NCBI GenBank assembly: GCA_943735955.1
Contig: OX030956.1
Span: forward strand, 297,001 to 361,000
Length of the DNA stretch: 64,000 bases
Source of the DNA: Piscicola geometra
Taxonomy: Eukaryota; Annelida; Clitellata; Hirudinida; Piscicolidae
Reading direction: 5' to 3'
In this document: positions 38,963 to 55,769 of the stretch, in pieces
How positions within the stretch are numbered: the first letter of the stretch is position 1
Layout: each line of letters opens with the position of its first letter
The notes under the pieces: generated by a model
Told to the model about the DNA's origin: nothing
The model's database searches: none
The model's input: only the letters and a program-made list of their open reading frames with translations
Translations under genes and position numbers: made by a program

Positions 38963-40598
38963 TTTCTCGCTAAATAACATCAAGATATTCTATTTAGCGT
39001 GTATCTTCTCGCAAAGTAAAATCAAGCACAAAAACGTTAAACAGCAGAAGAATATCCAATAGAAATTATTATTTAACAATTTTGTAGTTTAATTGTTTGA
39101 ATAATTAAAAAAATATTCATTTTTGTTAGAAGTTTTTGAAAAATGTAGACTTTTGAGGATTATACAAAATTCGAAAACCATCTACTTTTTCGAAAAAAAA
39201 GGTTTTTCTAAAATAAGTAAAAATATATTTTAAGTTTTATATACTGAAAAAAATATTTTTTCAGTATTAAATACCTATTGCAAAATTTTTTTAATCGTGA
39301 CTTAATTAATTATAATTAAACTGTTTTAAAATTTTCATTATTTTTTTACTAATTGCTTTTATAATTGTTAAATATAATATGAAAACCTACTTAGTTAACT
39401 TGAAGTATAAAACATGCAGTTGGAAAAATATTTATGATAATAGGAACACTTGACTATCGTCTCTCAGCACCAAAGAACTAATCAATCGGTCACATGTGCT
39501 TTAAGAATAAAGAGGCATATGTAGATTATTTACTGAAAAACGTTCATTCATTGTTTATATTTCATGAGAAATGTGTATGATATCATTGAAAGAATTCAAT
39601 AAATATGGCTGGAATGATTTTTATTTTCTATTCGTCACATAAAAATTAAATGGAGCAGTTAAAAGTAATTTTGTTAAATACTTTATTACTTTTTTTTATT
39701 TGTTTGAATATTCAAGCTCAGCTGAATTTTATTCGTTGTATTTAATATAAATTATACAGGCGTATTTAATAGTTTTATAAAAAAAAGGTTTTAATAAAAA
39801 ATGTTAAAATATGAAAGATCAATGTATTAAATATTATTTGATGATAAACAGAAATAATATTTATAGTTACAAAACAATTGTAAAAATCTTTTTAAAATGT
39901 AGTATGAATTGAATCTTCGCCTCCTTCATTCATTGGCCGATCATGCCAGTGTTGAAAGAGTAGCTTTTACGCCTGTTTAAATGGACGTCTCAAGGAACGA
40001 CAATTTTCTTATTATTAAACCTCAAGCTGACCTGTCATTACCCGCCTCTTTTGAACGATATTATATTGCATCTTTAAAAGCATATTTTCTGAATTGCAAA
40101 TAACTTTAGAAAAAATAAAGGAAAGCATTTCAAGGGATATCTTGTAAATACACTAGAATGAAGAATAGAAAAAAGGAGAACAAAATAATTGGATTTACTT
40201 TAGAATTTAATTCATTAAAAAAATTTATTGAAAAACTTTCCTTGATTTTTTTTATTGTTTAAACTTTTTAAATGACATTTTTTTCAAATATTTTTTCAAA
40301 TTTCCGATTTTCACCCGATTTTCTTTCAAAGATTTAAGATTTTTTCACGATCCATTGCGAACAAACACGAGAGCATCGTTGATTTCACCTTTCCATCAAT
40401 ACCACTCTCGACTTGTGTTGATAACTCAAAGATGGGAAAAGTAACAAATTTAATGCGTCATTAATATATAAAGTTTATATAATCTATTGAAAAATACCTT
40501 TGGTTCAATGTATGATTAATGAGATATTTTAAATATCACTTGAATCCGATAAAAGTGTAGAACAAGTTTTCATTTAAACTGTTAATTAATTAGAATTT

Positions 40599-40830
40599 AT
40601 GATGAAAGGTAGCACATGGTCATCTAAGGCGGCAATGAAGACACTTGGCATGAGCAGGACACCTCCTTCACGTGCAGGGAGGTGTGGAGGGAGGAAAAGC
40701 TTGATGGATGATAATGAAAAGCAGTGCAATTTATGAATTCACGAGTGAGGGCGGTGATCGAAGATGTCTTGTCGCCAGTGATACATTAAGACTCGGAGGT
40801 CTGAAGTGGGAGAGGCTTTTTGCTGGCATA
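40599..40830 (+). CDS. GC-rich island with short open frames, unassigned
   Basis: A GC-rich patch in AT-rich DNA. An ATG frame at 40599-40736 (45 codons, TPPSRAGRCGGRKSLMDD-like) is followed by a different open frame to about 40841. It contains a hairpin (CACCTCCT / AGGGAGGTG around a CACGTG E-box). It could equally be a regulatory element. Coding status is unproven. Confidence 0.15.
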
Positions 40831-42376
40831 GTCCTATAAAAAATTACTTTTTTTTCTTATTATTTTGTTTTGATTTTATATTTATATGTAATTTTTCAAT
40901 TACATTGATAAAATCATTAAAGTTATTACTTTATTCAATATATTCAGATTTTAGTAGATGAATATTTTAAAACTCGTTTTATACATAAAATGTGATCAAT
41001 GGAACCGAATTAAAATGTCAGTTTTTAAATAACTATTCATGATTGAAAATCAAAAATCGTTGTGTTCATTCGTGCCTTAAAATAATTATCTGCAGAATTT
41101 ATGGAAATCATAATATTGATCTAAAAGAAGAAGGATGGTTTACATTGATAATAAAAATATATTGTCTAAAAAGCCCACAGGATACTGAGATTTGCAATTA
41201 ACAAATAATAAATTGTTGAAATATTGCTCAATGAAACTGAACGCAAAAACTTATAAATAGTGGAAAAAATACCAAAAAAACAAAATAAAAATAATAATAA
41301 AAATAATTTTTCTTTTCACATATTAAATGAATCTTGAGGAAAATTATTTTCATGATTTTTATATTTCTTATAAAAATTGTTTAGCATTAAAACTTTTCGA
41401 AAATATAAGGACATAATAATATGGCTGCTAACTAACGAGGTACTTACAGTAAGGTTTACGAAACATGAGATGAAAGTACTTGACTGTCGTCAAGATAACA
41501 ACTATTTTTCATTTGTACCGTGAAAACCAGGAATGGCAATGCTTAAAAAGTCGGAAATTGTTAAAAATTTGGGTGCCCAAATATTTTTCATAATATATAT
41601 TTATAGTCATAAATTATTTATTTGTGAAAAAAGTTGAAGTATATTATATATCTGTGTTTATTTTCTTATTCATAAAAAAATACTTCAAAAAAACTTTTTG
41701 AATTAGATAGAGACATTTGACGTGGATAAAGAACTCTCACAGACACACCAGCACTGCGTGTAACCTGTCACAAAAAACATTCTCGAGTTACTTTTATGAA
41801 ATATGGCGTGGTTAGAATAAAAATATAGCAAATACAACATCAGAAAAAATGCAATCACTTTTATCGCCATTATATCTCAACCAAAATGCATTAAATTGTA
41901 TTATTATTAGTTTCGTTTATAAAGAAATTGTGATTTCTTGCTGTAAATAAAGCATGAAAGGCTCATTAACATCTATCGATGAAGAACCCTTTTTTTTCAC
42001 ATTCTATATTTTGCATAGAACGAGACGAAGTCAATGAAAGGCTGTTGTGGAAACGCAGGATGCAGGAATTGCAGCAATGCAACGGGTAATTCACGGAAAA
42101 AGACTGACGTGAAAAAAGGAATCGTTGCATTTTTTCATTCATTAAAGACAGTTTCATTCTCTTTGTATAAACTAACATTGAAAAATGTTCATCCATTAAA
42201 TTACATTTTGTAATTTCTATTTAGCACACATCCACTCATCAATCTTTATACCAGCCTTAATATCCACTTATTTCTCAATAATTCCCATTTATTTGCCTAT
42301 CAATCTTTTCATGCGATTATCTTCGCATTTAAAACGGAAAAAATACTGCGCTCTGTTTTTCACGCACTCACACATG

Positions 42377-42538
<162 letters not shown>

Positions 42539-42539
42539 C

Positions 42540-43317
42540 CCATCTGCTCATCTATTTGAACGGCTTCCAATTCTTTATGTCTTTCGAAGTCTCTCCCGCC
42601 AAGCTCTGAGATGCGGCAGCCCCAATGCTTGCAAGGAATCTGAATTTTTGTTTCTCAATTCCTTTCAATATCAACCTTTAAATATATATTTTTAATTTAC
42701 AATTGTGAAAAAGTTTATTTTGTTCAACTGTTTTTTGTGTTACTAAAAGCACTGAAAAATGTCTCAAAAACTCATCTTGAGAAATCCGGAAAAAATAATG
42801 TGACAAAAAGTGTTAAAAAAACCTAAAAAATTTGTCATGAGTCTATAATTCTTTAAAAATAATTTTACTGAATATTAAGAAATTACGTTCAAAAGAACAC
42901 TCGGTTAATTAGCGTGTGACGGCGGTAATTACAAAAATACCAAATAAGGTTAGCGGAATGAAATAGGAGAACTGAAGTGAATTATTGATGATGACAATTA
43001 GGCATAAAAAGAAAGTCTAATGATGAAGTTGAAAAGAATGATGTAGAAGAAAAAAAATAGACAAAGATGAAGACAAAATTAGAAACAAAATGACTACAAG
43101 TACGAAGACGATGATGTTGCAGGAGATGAAATAACGATGTGAGGTTGTTGATGAAAGCTGTGGGATGATGTTCGATGAGGAAATAATTGTGATAAGAGGG
43201 GATTGATGACGCAATGAGTAATGACTTTGGAATGCGTGATAGAAAGAAAGGCTAAAGGTTGTCGTTTTTAATGATGTGGATGATGATGATGATGAAGAGG
43301 ATAATAATAATAATGAA

Positions 43318-43355
<38 letters not shown>

Positions 43356-46300
43356 GGATAATAATAATGAAGAAGATGATGATGATGAGGATAATAATAA
43401 TGATGATGATGATGATTAGGAGATGAGAATGAAAAAAAATGAAGGTTAAAGCAAAGTGGTGGTGATAATGCCAAAGAATCTTTACAATGGCAGCATAAAT
43501 TTTGAAAAGATTCAGACTGAATGATCTTGCTTCGGCTTGATTTATTAGTGTCTATCTGTTGTTGAATTCAACAAATAAATCGTTCTAAATAAAAGGTTTT
43601 TTAAATGAAGGAAGACATAAAAGAACGTAACAGACATTTTCCGGTTTTTACCTTCCTTACTGCTCTTTTAGTTCTTTCCAGGCAATATTCTTCTTTTCTG
43701 TACTGTACTCATAGACCTTTGTACTTCTGCCTCCACCCATCATTCGACAGTACTGAGTTATTTTATTCCTTGTACTGATGGAACATTTTTAATAGTACAA
43801 CTTCGAGAACTATCAAAATCTTTTCCAAAATAAGCAAGTTGACTAAAATAAAAATAAAAACAAATATAATTATTCAAAGTTTTATAATGATGAAAACTAT
43901 AAAAATCAAAATATTTTCATTTAAATAAAAAAAGAAATAGGGAAAATTTAATATAAACTAAATATCGATTAAATACAGATTCACGTCAATCCGTCCTACT
44001 CGAATCTAGTGCAGCAATTAAAAGTCTTACAGTTAATTTAAAAATAACTTTTAGTTGAAAAAATTCAGTTTTATACATTAAAAAAGCTTTAAATTTATCG
44101 AAGGTTCAGGTCCTTCAAAATATTTCATCAGATGCTCCGAATCGATAACAAATACTCATTTCTCCCATTAATAAAAGCTTTTTACAATTAATTAATTGAT
44201 TTTTATTTCAATAGGGACTGAATTGTTAAAATAATTCTGTTAGTTTATTTATATAAATTCGATGTTTTTTTTTCAAAGTGAGTTTGATTTTATGAAAATG
44301 TGCAATTCTAGAATTTACAACTGTTATACACTAATTATTAAAAATTAATTATCTACGAAAAAGCTACTTTATTAATAATTATGAGTTTGGTTATATTTTC
44401 ATACACAAAACCATTGATGCAACAGACAAGCTCTACAAGCCGCATTTAATTTCCAAACTTTATCTAAAGGACAAACAAAATAATCTGCTCTTGGAAAATC
44501 GTCTTTTGAAAAATCCTTCAGAAAGCATTTTTGTCATGCTCCTTTCAGATTATGTTTTTCTCAAAATAATGAATTTTTAATGACTATTATATAACATGTT
44601 ATAACATTTTTGGAATCTTTTTGTCAATTAGACATTTCACTATAAAACTTGTTTACAATATTTTTGTGTAATAATTCGTGCAAATGCGTTTCAAAAACCC
44701 ATTCCTAAAAGACCTCTACATTGAAAACCGTCATCAAACTTTTACAGCCTCTTATTTCTAGTTCATTGCATTTCAGCATCTAACTCATACTTTTATTCCT
44801 AAAATACTACAACGAGTTTACATATTTTTGCTTACCATTATTTATTTTAATATTTCAAAATTTATCTATTTAATATTTAAATATAGGGCTTTAAATTACT
44901 CTATTAAGTAATGTCATCAGTAAAATTCTCTTTTACGCACACCTTTGTAATACTTTCTTGGAAAACTTTTTCAGAGCCATTATTTAAATATTAAACTTTT
45001 TCACACGTATCTATATAATTATTCATAAGGGAGTGCTTTTGGGAGCGTTTTCAACACGTCTTTTCAACTTTCTGCCATAAATTCTTTTATCCTTTCAAAA
45101 TATCAAGTTCTAGGACAGTTTTCTAACTTTTTCTCAAAATATATTTGAAATATTTCTGTATTAAATTTTTTAAGTCACTATGAATTTTATAATTTTTAAA
45201 AATTATAATTTGAATTAAACTTAGCCGGAAACCGTAACAGCATTTTGAAAAGTATTTTTGAGAGCAAATCGCTTGATAAAAACTCTAACTTGATCCAAAT
45301 GATCGTGTTTTACGCTAGTGGCAACTGAACTAGGCTTTTGGCGTTGCCGCATGCGATTATGAGCCACTAATAGCTCTGTTCTTGTTTGTATTTGTGCGGT
45401 GAAATGAAGATATGGAAGTGATGGAAAGATCGTCGAAAGCCACTGCCTGCAAAATTGGCCTCGTTGGAGGCTGATTAGCTTTATTTCCGTGGAAAAAAAC
45501 GCATTCAAAAATTTTGAAACGTCAAGTTTAATCATTTTTTAAAGTTCAGTTCTAATTAATATTATTTTAAAGCTAAAAGCTTTTTTAATGTGAAGCATTT
45601 AATTTAATTTAATGGATACACTATTTATGTTGTGGTTTTACTTTGCAGAAATCGATAGCTTGTCATCTTGAAAGAATTTACAGACTGATTTTATATTTTT
45701 TCCAGTTTTATACGTCCTCTTCTGTCAATACTCCATGCTTTTAATGAAAGGTTGCACTCATGTAAAGGTCAGTCTTATACATATTATATTACGAAAAAAT
45801 ACATTTTTATATATTAAAAATGGGTATGCAATTGGGTAGTGAAAAATTAATGCATGTTCAAATTGTTGTACATTTTATTATGTTATCTTTTGAAAATTAA
45901 AGAATGTAAAATTATAGAATAGGAATGAAATGACATTGTGCTGAAGATAGTTATTAAAGAATTTCAATAATATTGACAATATGTTACTTTTTTAAACAAT
46001 GAAATGTCTAAGTATAAATAACTTTTGCACTTGTTAGCTCCTTCTGAGAGAGACTATCATCTTTTAAAAGAAGCTTGAATTAGAGTAGATTTTCTTGCAT
46101 TACAAGAGCGAAATTTTTATTTTTCTGTTTATTCGCCCATTTCAAATAAATAATTATTTTATTTTTAAAAGTTTTGAAAGGGATCCGAAAAATAGCATGT
46201 AGCATGTGTCACTTAAAACTTCACAAAAGATTTTTTGAAAAACATTGAATTTGGCATAAAAAAATATTTTTGTTTATTGGCTTTATTAAAATTTGTTTTT

Positions 46301-46860
46301 TAATTAACTTATAATTTAGAATAATTTTTACAAAATATTAAAGTAGATTAGAATTCCAAGCATGAAGACTTTACGTTGTGGAAATTGATCAAGTGACTGA
46401 ATACATGATTCAAAAAGTGAAAAATGCATTCAAAATTCCATAAACGCTTTAAAAATGTAAAATGTAAAATGAGTGAGTGCAGAGGTTTTAAAAAATCATA
46501 AAACTTTATAAAAACTTTTTTTTTTATATTTATAGTTTTCTATAGTTTTGTTTTTTCCAAAGTAATATCTCAAATTTCTTAATTTTGTCAAATATTTTAC
46601 TTCACAGTGTTCATTATTATTTTTTAAATAGTTATATTCTAACACTATATTTTCATAAACTGAATATGAAAAAACACTTTTGATGAAAAGAATAAATTTA
46701 ATTCATGAAAAATATATTGAATGAGAATTGAATAGAGGCTAGCTCGTAATATTCATTACCAGCCGTTATCATTTTTCTTTGAAAAGTATAACTTTTAAAT
46801 TATGAGAATTATAAACATCGTATATTAATTTTATTTCACACATATATATTTTCTCATATA
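42540..46860. other. AT-rich region, no established gene
   Basis: Contains the GAT repeat at 43262-43420. The - strand ORF 45221-45535 (104 codons, mixed composition, includes HNRMRQRQKPSSVATS) is the best open frame but has no recognisable domain or splice context. Confidence 0.45.
43262..43420 (+). repeat. GAT/AAT trinucleotide repeat
   Basis: An imperfect (GAT)n tract with AATAATAAT interruptions, about 160 bp. The His/Tyr-rich reverse-strand ORF over it is not real. Confidence 0.9.
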
Positions 46861-46877
46861 CTTTCAAAGCCACCACC

Positions 46878-47041
46878 AAAACCACCACAATCACCACTCA
46901 AGGGCTTGGCAGTGGAGTGAGAAATGTTTCGAAGACCTGTTGTCTCGCTGCAGAGGGCAAAAAAGACCTTCTGAAGAGTTGAAGGCACTGAGGTCAAGAG
47001 TCTGGGTCTTTTCCATGGCATGTACAGACCAGCCTTCTGAG
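46878..47041 (+). CDS. Candidate cysteine-bearing exon, possibly of the gene at the right end
   Basis: A GC-rich island, open in one + frame for about 55 codons. The translation includes WQWSEKCFEDLLSRCRGQ, ELKALRSRVW and MACTDQPSE. A GTGAGT donor begins at 47042 (exit phase 1). Possible acceptors are the AG at 46901 (CACTCAAG) and at 46911 (TTGGCAG). The Cys-x-helix-Cys pattern resembles DCFIPQMRSIRTC in the exon at 61085, whose entry phase it fits. No family identified. Confidence 0.35.
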
Positions 47042-47049
47042 TGTGAGTG

Positions 47050-49075
47050 GATTGATGGTATCGATTAAATTTGTTGTTTATACTTTTTTGTTCTTGGTTG
47101 ATCTTTTGATAGTAGATAAGATTTTTTATTAAGTATTTGCTTTAGACCGAGTTAGAACAGGTTAAGTAAGTAAGGAGTTTTTATATGTTGAGACTCAAAG
47201 CTACGACAGTGACAATTCTGCCTATTGATTTTAAATTCATGAAAATGTAATCCAGTGTTTCGTGCTGGTCTAATTAATTTCAAAAAATGTAAAAACTATT
47301 TTAAAGTCTTGCATGAAAAATTAAAATCTATTTATCAACCTAGCATTCGCGTGACGCATCTTAAATTAAAGGTTTTATTTATTTTTCTTTCTATTATATG
47401 AAATCCATCTTTAGAATATTTTTAAAGAATTTTTTTTCCCTTATGAATAATTAAAGTTTTAATTATTGAAGAGTATTAAGATACTGGCAAGTGCAGTATC
47501 CATTAAACTATCACAGGGTTTCTAAAAAAAAGTATGATTAAAAACTTTATTTTTTTTTACTTTTCAACAGATACTATTTTTATTATAAATTTTGCGATTT
47601 AAAAAAATGCCAAAAATAAATTTGTCTGGTCCTATTATATAATATAAAATTGGATCAATTAGATTTCATTCCATTAAGAAGCCATACAAAGACTTTCAAA
47701 TAGCTCTAGAGAAATCTTTGAAAACAAAAATGCAATTGAAACATTTTTCTGTTTTTGTTATCAAAACAAGAAAAAATTTACATAGAAAATTAAAAGTAAT
47801 ATAAAAAGTCGAAACTATAAAAAAAAGACAAGCCATGAAAAAAAGCTAGTCTTTTAGTCTTGTTTTAGACTTTTAAAATAATTAAATTAAATATATAAAA
47901 AAGTTTAGAAAAGATTTCATGCTAAGTGGTGGGTAGGTTTGAATTCATATAAACACAGTGCAAGAAATTCGAACTTGGAACTTTGCAGGTAAAAAAACAT
48001 ACACAGTCTTAAAATTAAATTATTTTTTCTCAGCCATACATTACAATACAATATAAAACTAGTATTATTAACGTGGCGTAAACCCAGACGGGCTTCAAGA
48101 CCACATAAGAGTATTCAGATTAAGCCATTTAGATTAAAACATTTGTACTCAACGTAAAATGTTTTTAAAAAAATATATCTTAAAAAATATCAAATATATG
48201 CTTGCTAAAATTTTTGCGGGAAATAAAAATTTGAAGATAGATGAAAAAAAAACTAAATTTTGAATATGAAAGTCAAAAATCAAAGAAAATCAGGCTCAAA
48301 CAAGCCCCAGATTGGCTGATAAACGCAGGAGGTATGATTTCTTGAACATGTTTGGCAAACTGTTGCTTTATTTTTGCATTCGGACAGCACCAACGGCATA
48401 AACACTCTACTCGCCCTTAATGTACTGCGTGCCATGAATAAATTAATCAAATAAATTGCACAAAAAAAAACAAATATTAAAAAAATAATTTTAAGATTTT
48501 ATAATTGATGAATAAATATTCTAATAAAAAATACGAACAAAATAGAGTAAGCTTTTTAGTTTCTGTCAATTAAAATATTTCCTAACACGCAAAATTAAAA
48601 TTTTATTTTTTTTATTGCAAAATGTTTTCTTTTTTTTTTCTCCTACCAAGGTATTTTTCCAGCTTGTCATTATCGTGTCTAATATCGTCAAAAACTTTAT
48701 TGACATAAAAGATTTCTGCATTTGTTTCGAGAAATCTCCTTCTAACAATCGACTTTAGCTCACCAGCGTGCCAATATGACTTTCATAAAAGCTGAAAAAA
48801 CACAAATATTGCATTAAGATTCAGACATCAACACCATTTCCATGAAAACCATAACCTTCACCACAACTCCCAACTATCCCTAACCTATAAAAGAAAGCCT
48901 TCTTTTAATCCGAGGCATTATTTATTAACTCTTATACGCTCTACCCGCCATCCATAAAGCTCCTTGCTGACTATTGCGCAAGTCTATACTTCTTCCTTCC
49001 TTGTTTTATCAATATCTTCTCTTTCTTTTTTCCAATAAATCAACTTTTTTCCAATTTTTCCCACATTTTTCTAAC
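47050..49075. other. AT-rich region
   Basis: No gene seen apart from the dispersed-repeat end at 48065-48112. The ORF at 48566-48748 (-) is short and unsupported. Confidence 0.5.
48065..48112 (-). repeat. Dispersed repeat end, reverse copy
   Basis: The inverse complement reads TGGTCTTGAAGCCCG..TGGGTTTACGCCACG then TTAATAATACT, matching the forward copy at 38185-38230. Confidence 0.6.
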
Positions 49076-49076
49076 A

Positions 49077-49447
49077 TTAAATTTTTATTTTTATTTCTTC
49101 AGCACAACTCCCACTTTCCTGATGCAACATCTAGTCTTTTTGTCTGTCTAATATTCAAGTGAAACATTGTGCGAGAGCAGTGTACTTGTTCACCAACCTT
49201 ATCCTTTGACTCAAGGCATTATCAATATAACTCATACTTTTTATATTCTAAAAACGTTCCCCACGACTGGCAGAACGTAGGCGAATCAATGATTTTTTTG
49301 TTTCGTAACTTTTCCTCACGGGAATTAAGTGGTTCTTGCGGCACCAATCTTCTCTAATAATTGTTGGCTACCAAGGGGTGTGGGAACCATACCCACGATC
49401 TATGACTTTCAGCTGAGAGTGCTTATCCACTTAGCCACTCGTTCACC
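49077..49447 (-). repeat. tRNA-derived SINE-like repeat (head well supported, tail tentative)
   Basis: On the - strand the 5' end (49447-49365) has an A box (TGGCTAAGTGG, 49438-49428) and a B-box-like GGTTCCCACAC (49388-49378). The spacing is tRNA-like, and a GTGGGTA..TCCCAC T-arm is visible. The sequence then runs into unrelated body and an AAATAAAAATAAAAATTT tail near 49095-49077. The body differs from that of the SINE in PIKfyve. The extent beyond the head is uncertain. Confidence 0.5.
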
Positions 49448-50162
49448 AAAATATAAATTGTAGAATACTGCAATTAATTCCATCATAATAGCTTTTCTTT
49501 TAAGTAGTTTTTTTTAAATATTGACATGACCAATGCTTATAGGAGTATTTTTTCAAATGTTTGATGGGTAATGCTTCATTATTAATTGGAACTGAACTCA
49601 AAAGTGTAGTGTTGCAGAAGTGTGGCTAATTCCATTAAATTATAAACACGACCAAGCACTTTGATTTATAATAAACTCTTAGTTTTAAATAATTTTATTC
49701 GGAAATTTTCAAAATGTGATTATAAATAAAACCCCATTCCAAAAAAATTGTATTTAAACAATAAAAAAAGTCCTTTTCAAGAAAAAAAACTATTGTATAA
49801 ACCATCTTTATTTATTTATGTTTTGTTCAATTTCTAAAAAGCATTCAATTGTTGTGAAAAAGCATAAAATCTCAATAAATAATCTGAAATACTGAAAAGA
49901 TGAAACCCATGAAAAAACGGATCTAGTATTTTAATCTAACTCCACCAATTTACGTAGTTAAGGGGTGGAGCTTAACGATTTTTTTTACAACTAAAAGTAA
50001 ATTTTAATAGTTATAAAAATTATTTACTTGAAGTTTATTCAAATATTTTAGAATTAATTTAAAATAGTTTGATAATTTAAATATTATAGTTATTAATTCG
50101 AAAAAATCGTTTTAGTTAAATATACAGAGGTTATTTTTTCTAATGCTAGTTAAGACGATAAG

Positions 50163-50891
50163 ATGAATTTTAGTACTATTTTAGCGTTTAACAATGAGAT
50201 GGCAATACAATTTTTTCAGAGTTATGGTATTCTACATTCGAACCGTTTATGCAGGAATGGACATAGTATGAAACTATGTGTTCCTTTGGAGGAATGGAGG
50301 TGCTCCAAAAGAAGTTGCAGGCAGAGAATAAGCCTAAGAAAAGGGACATGGTTGGAGAAATATAGGATAGAGCTAAAAAAAGTTATTCTCTTCATTTATT
50401 GCTGGAGCAATAACTTAATTTCAGTAAAATTCTGTCAAAAAGAATTAATAATTTCGCATTCCACGTTTATCTCCTGGAAAAGGGCTATACGAGAGGTGTG
50501 TCTCTGGAGAATCTTTCAGACCTTATTCTTCAAACGCAAGAACCACCAAGGCCGACTACTTCCACAGCAGTGGGTTTTTAGTGGTATTTGCAGAGAGTCG
50601 AAAATAGCATTCATGTATGCAGTGCCGGATAGAACTGCAACAACACTGCTGGGAGTGATCAGGGCCTGCATCGCTCCAGGCTCCATCATCTAATCTGACA
50701 GGTGGGCATCCTACCAGGGCAACGAAGTCATGATTGGAATGGACTATACCCACAACACTGTCAACCACAGTACAAATTTTGTTGAACCCACTACTGGAGC
50801 CCATACACAAACGGTTGAGAGTATGTGGGGGCGACTCAAACAACTGAAAAAGATTGAAAGGGGCACTGCAAAGTCACAGATAGACAGCTGA
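50163..50891 (+). pseudogene. Merlin (IS1016/ISXO2-like) transposase pseudogene
   Basis: Frame from ATG 50163 to TGA 50889-50891, broken by one in-frame TAA at 50691-50693. The N-terminus has a zinc-ribbon-like CRNGH...C...WRCSKRSC segment, typical of the IS1595/Merlin group. The core shows QQWVFSGICRES, VPDRTATTLLGVI, then after the stop SDRWASYQ and the diagnostic NHSTNFVEPTTGAHTQTVES with a following MWGRLK. The region where the first catalytic Asp is expected (before FKRKNHQGR, about 50525) lacks an acidic residue. With the stop codon, this indicates an inactive copy. Length fits the family (about 240 aa). Confidence 0.88.
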
Positions 50892-51099
50892 ATTCTTGTG
50901 GAAGCACAAAAACAAAACACAAGATTTATTCATCAATATTTTAAAGGACATTAGTGAATTTCATGTTCTTGAATAAAATTATAAAATCACAAGTTGTCTT
51001 TTTTTACTACAGAAAATATTTCATTTGAATAAAAAAAAGTAATTGTTTATTTAATTAAATAATGATACAAAACATAGCAAAAACATTTTCTTCGTCTTC

Positions 51100-51195
51100 G
51101 GCTAGCCCTTCTTTCTGGCTTCATTGCACTCTTGATGTGCCTTGTTCAGGTATCTGTATCTCTCTTCCCACTTGCCTGTGGTTTTCTCCTTTCAT
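51100..51195 (-). other. Coding-like patch inside Merlin element, unidentified
   Basis: Read on the - strand, an open stretch of about 27 codons includes GKWEERYRYLNKAHQECNEA followed by RKKG and a stop. It is GC-richer than its surroundings and is not part of any Merlin transposase I know. It could be a captured host exon fragment or the remnant of an accessory frame. Very short, so low confidence. Confidence 0.25.
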
Positions 51196-52148
51196 TTGAA
51201 GGTCATGGCAGAGTCGGAGTTGAGCTGCAAAACCTTACTGTGGTAATCAATAGCGAGTATGGAAGTTACAGAAGTACATATATGCAGAGTCTTTCATCTC
51301 CCATGGTGTGAAGGACTATGGAACAACTACATTATGTTCTATCCCCGAGTTACCTTTTCGAGCTCTCCATATCTGTTTCTTATTCTTTTTCCTCCTCCAT
51401 CTTTTCAGGCTTGGCATCCTCATGACAGTGTGATTGGCCTCCACAGCATCCTATTTCCATAGTCAGAAAGCTATAAAATGAAAAAGTTAAACTGACATGT
51501 CTTTAAAAACGTCTACAAGGTCTTTTTTTCATAATTGAGGCAAAGATTTAAGCACCGATGAATTTAAGAAATCTAAATTCCAAAACACTTTAAAATTTAT
51601 ATTTAGATTCAAAATTTATATTATAAAATTTTATATTATATAAGAATTAACTTTAAATATGGGAAAAAAAACTTTTTAAAACTAAATAAAACTAAGATAA
51701 TTTAAAATAGCCGTAATCGTCGTAATGGCGTCTGCCAAATTTTTAGTTACTTATTCATTTAAGCTCCACCCCTTAACTACGTTGCTCCACCCAATTGTTT
51801 GTGGAGTTGGATTAAAATACTAGATCCGAAAAAACAGTAAGGAATGAAACATTAGAGAAACTAAGTAATGTATCCATTAGTTTATTTTATGATTTAGTCT
51901 CAATAATGCTCAGATTGTAAAGTATACGTAATAAGGCTAGATTGGTCTTTAGTGTGATTTAGCAGGCGACAATAATATCGCTCGTTAATTCATATTTACT
52001 GGATCCTTCTTGACCTCGCGTCGACGATGTGTTATGGAGATGGGCTGTCTCCTCACGCCCCTCGTAGTTGCGAATATAATTTCCCTAATGAAATTGTTTC
52101 AGTTTTTTCTCGTTTTTCGACATTAAAATGTATAAGAAGATCACTTGC

Positions 52149-55764
<3,616 letters not shown>

Positions 55765-55769
55765 ATTGA

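Larger units (their letters stand above)
49919..51827 (+). mobile_element. Merlin DNA transposon
   Basis: A 1909-bp element bounded by a perfect 8-bp target duplication GAAAAAAC (49911-49918 and 51828-51835), the size expected for Merlin. The termini GGATCTAGTATTTTAATC... are inverted repeats that stay recognisable over about 60 bp, including the inner block ACGTAGTTAAGGGGTGGAGC. It contains a transposase pseudogene on the + strand and an unexplained coding-like patch on the - strand near 51100-51195. Confidence 0.92.

Noticed and set aside
43268..43474. His/Tyr-rich ORF on the - strand
   Set aside because: Arises from a GAT/AAT trinucleotide repeat.
45221..45535. 104-codon - strand ORF
   Set aside because: Composition is reasonable but there is no recognisable motif, splice context or neighbour; not listed as a gene.
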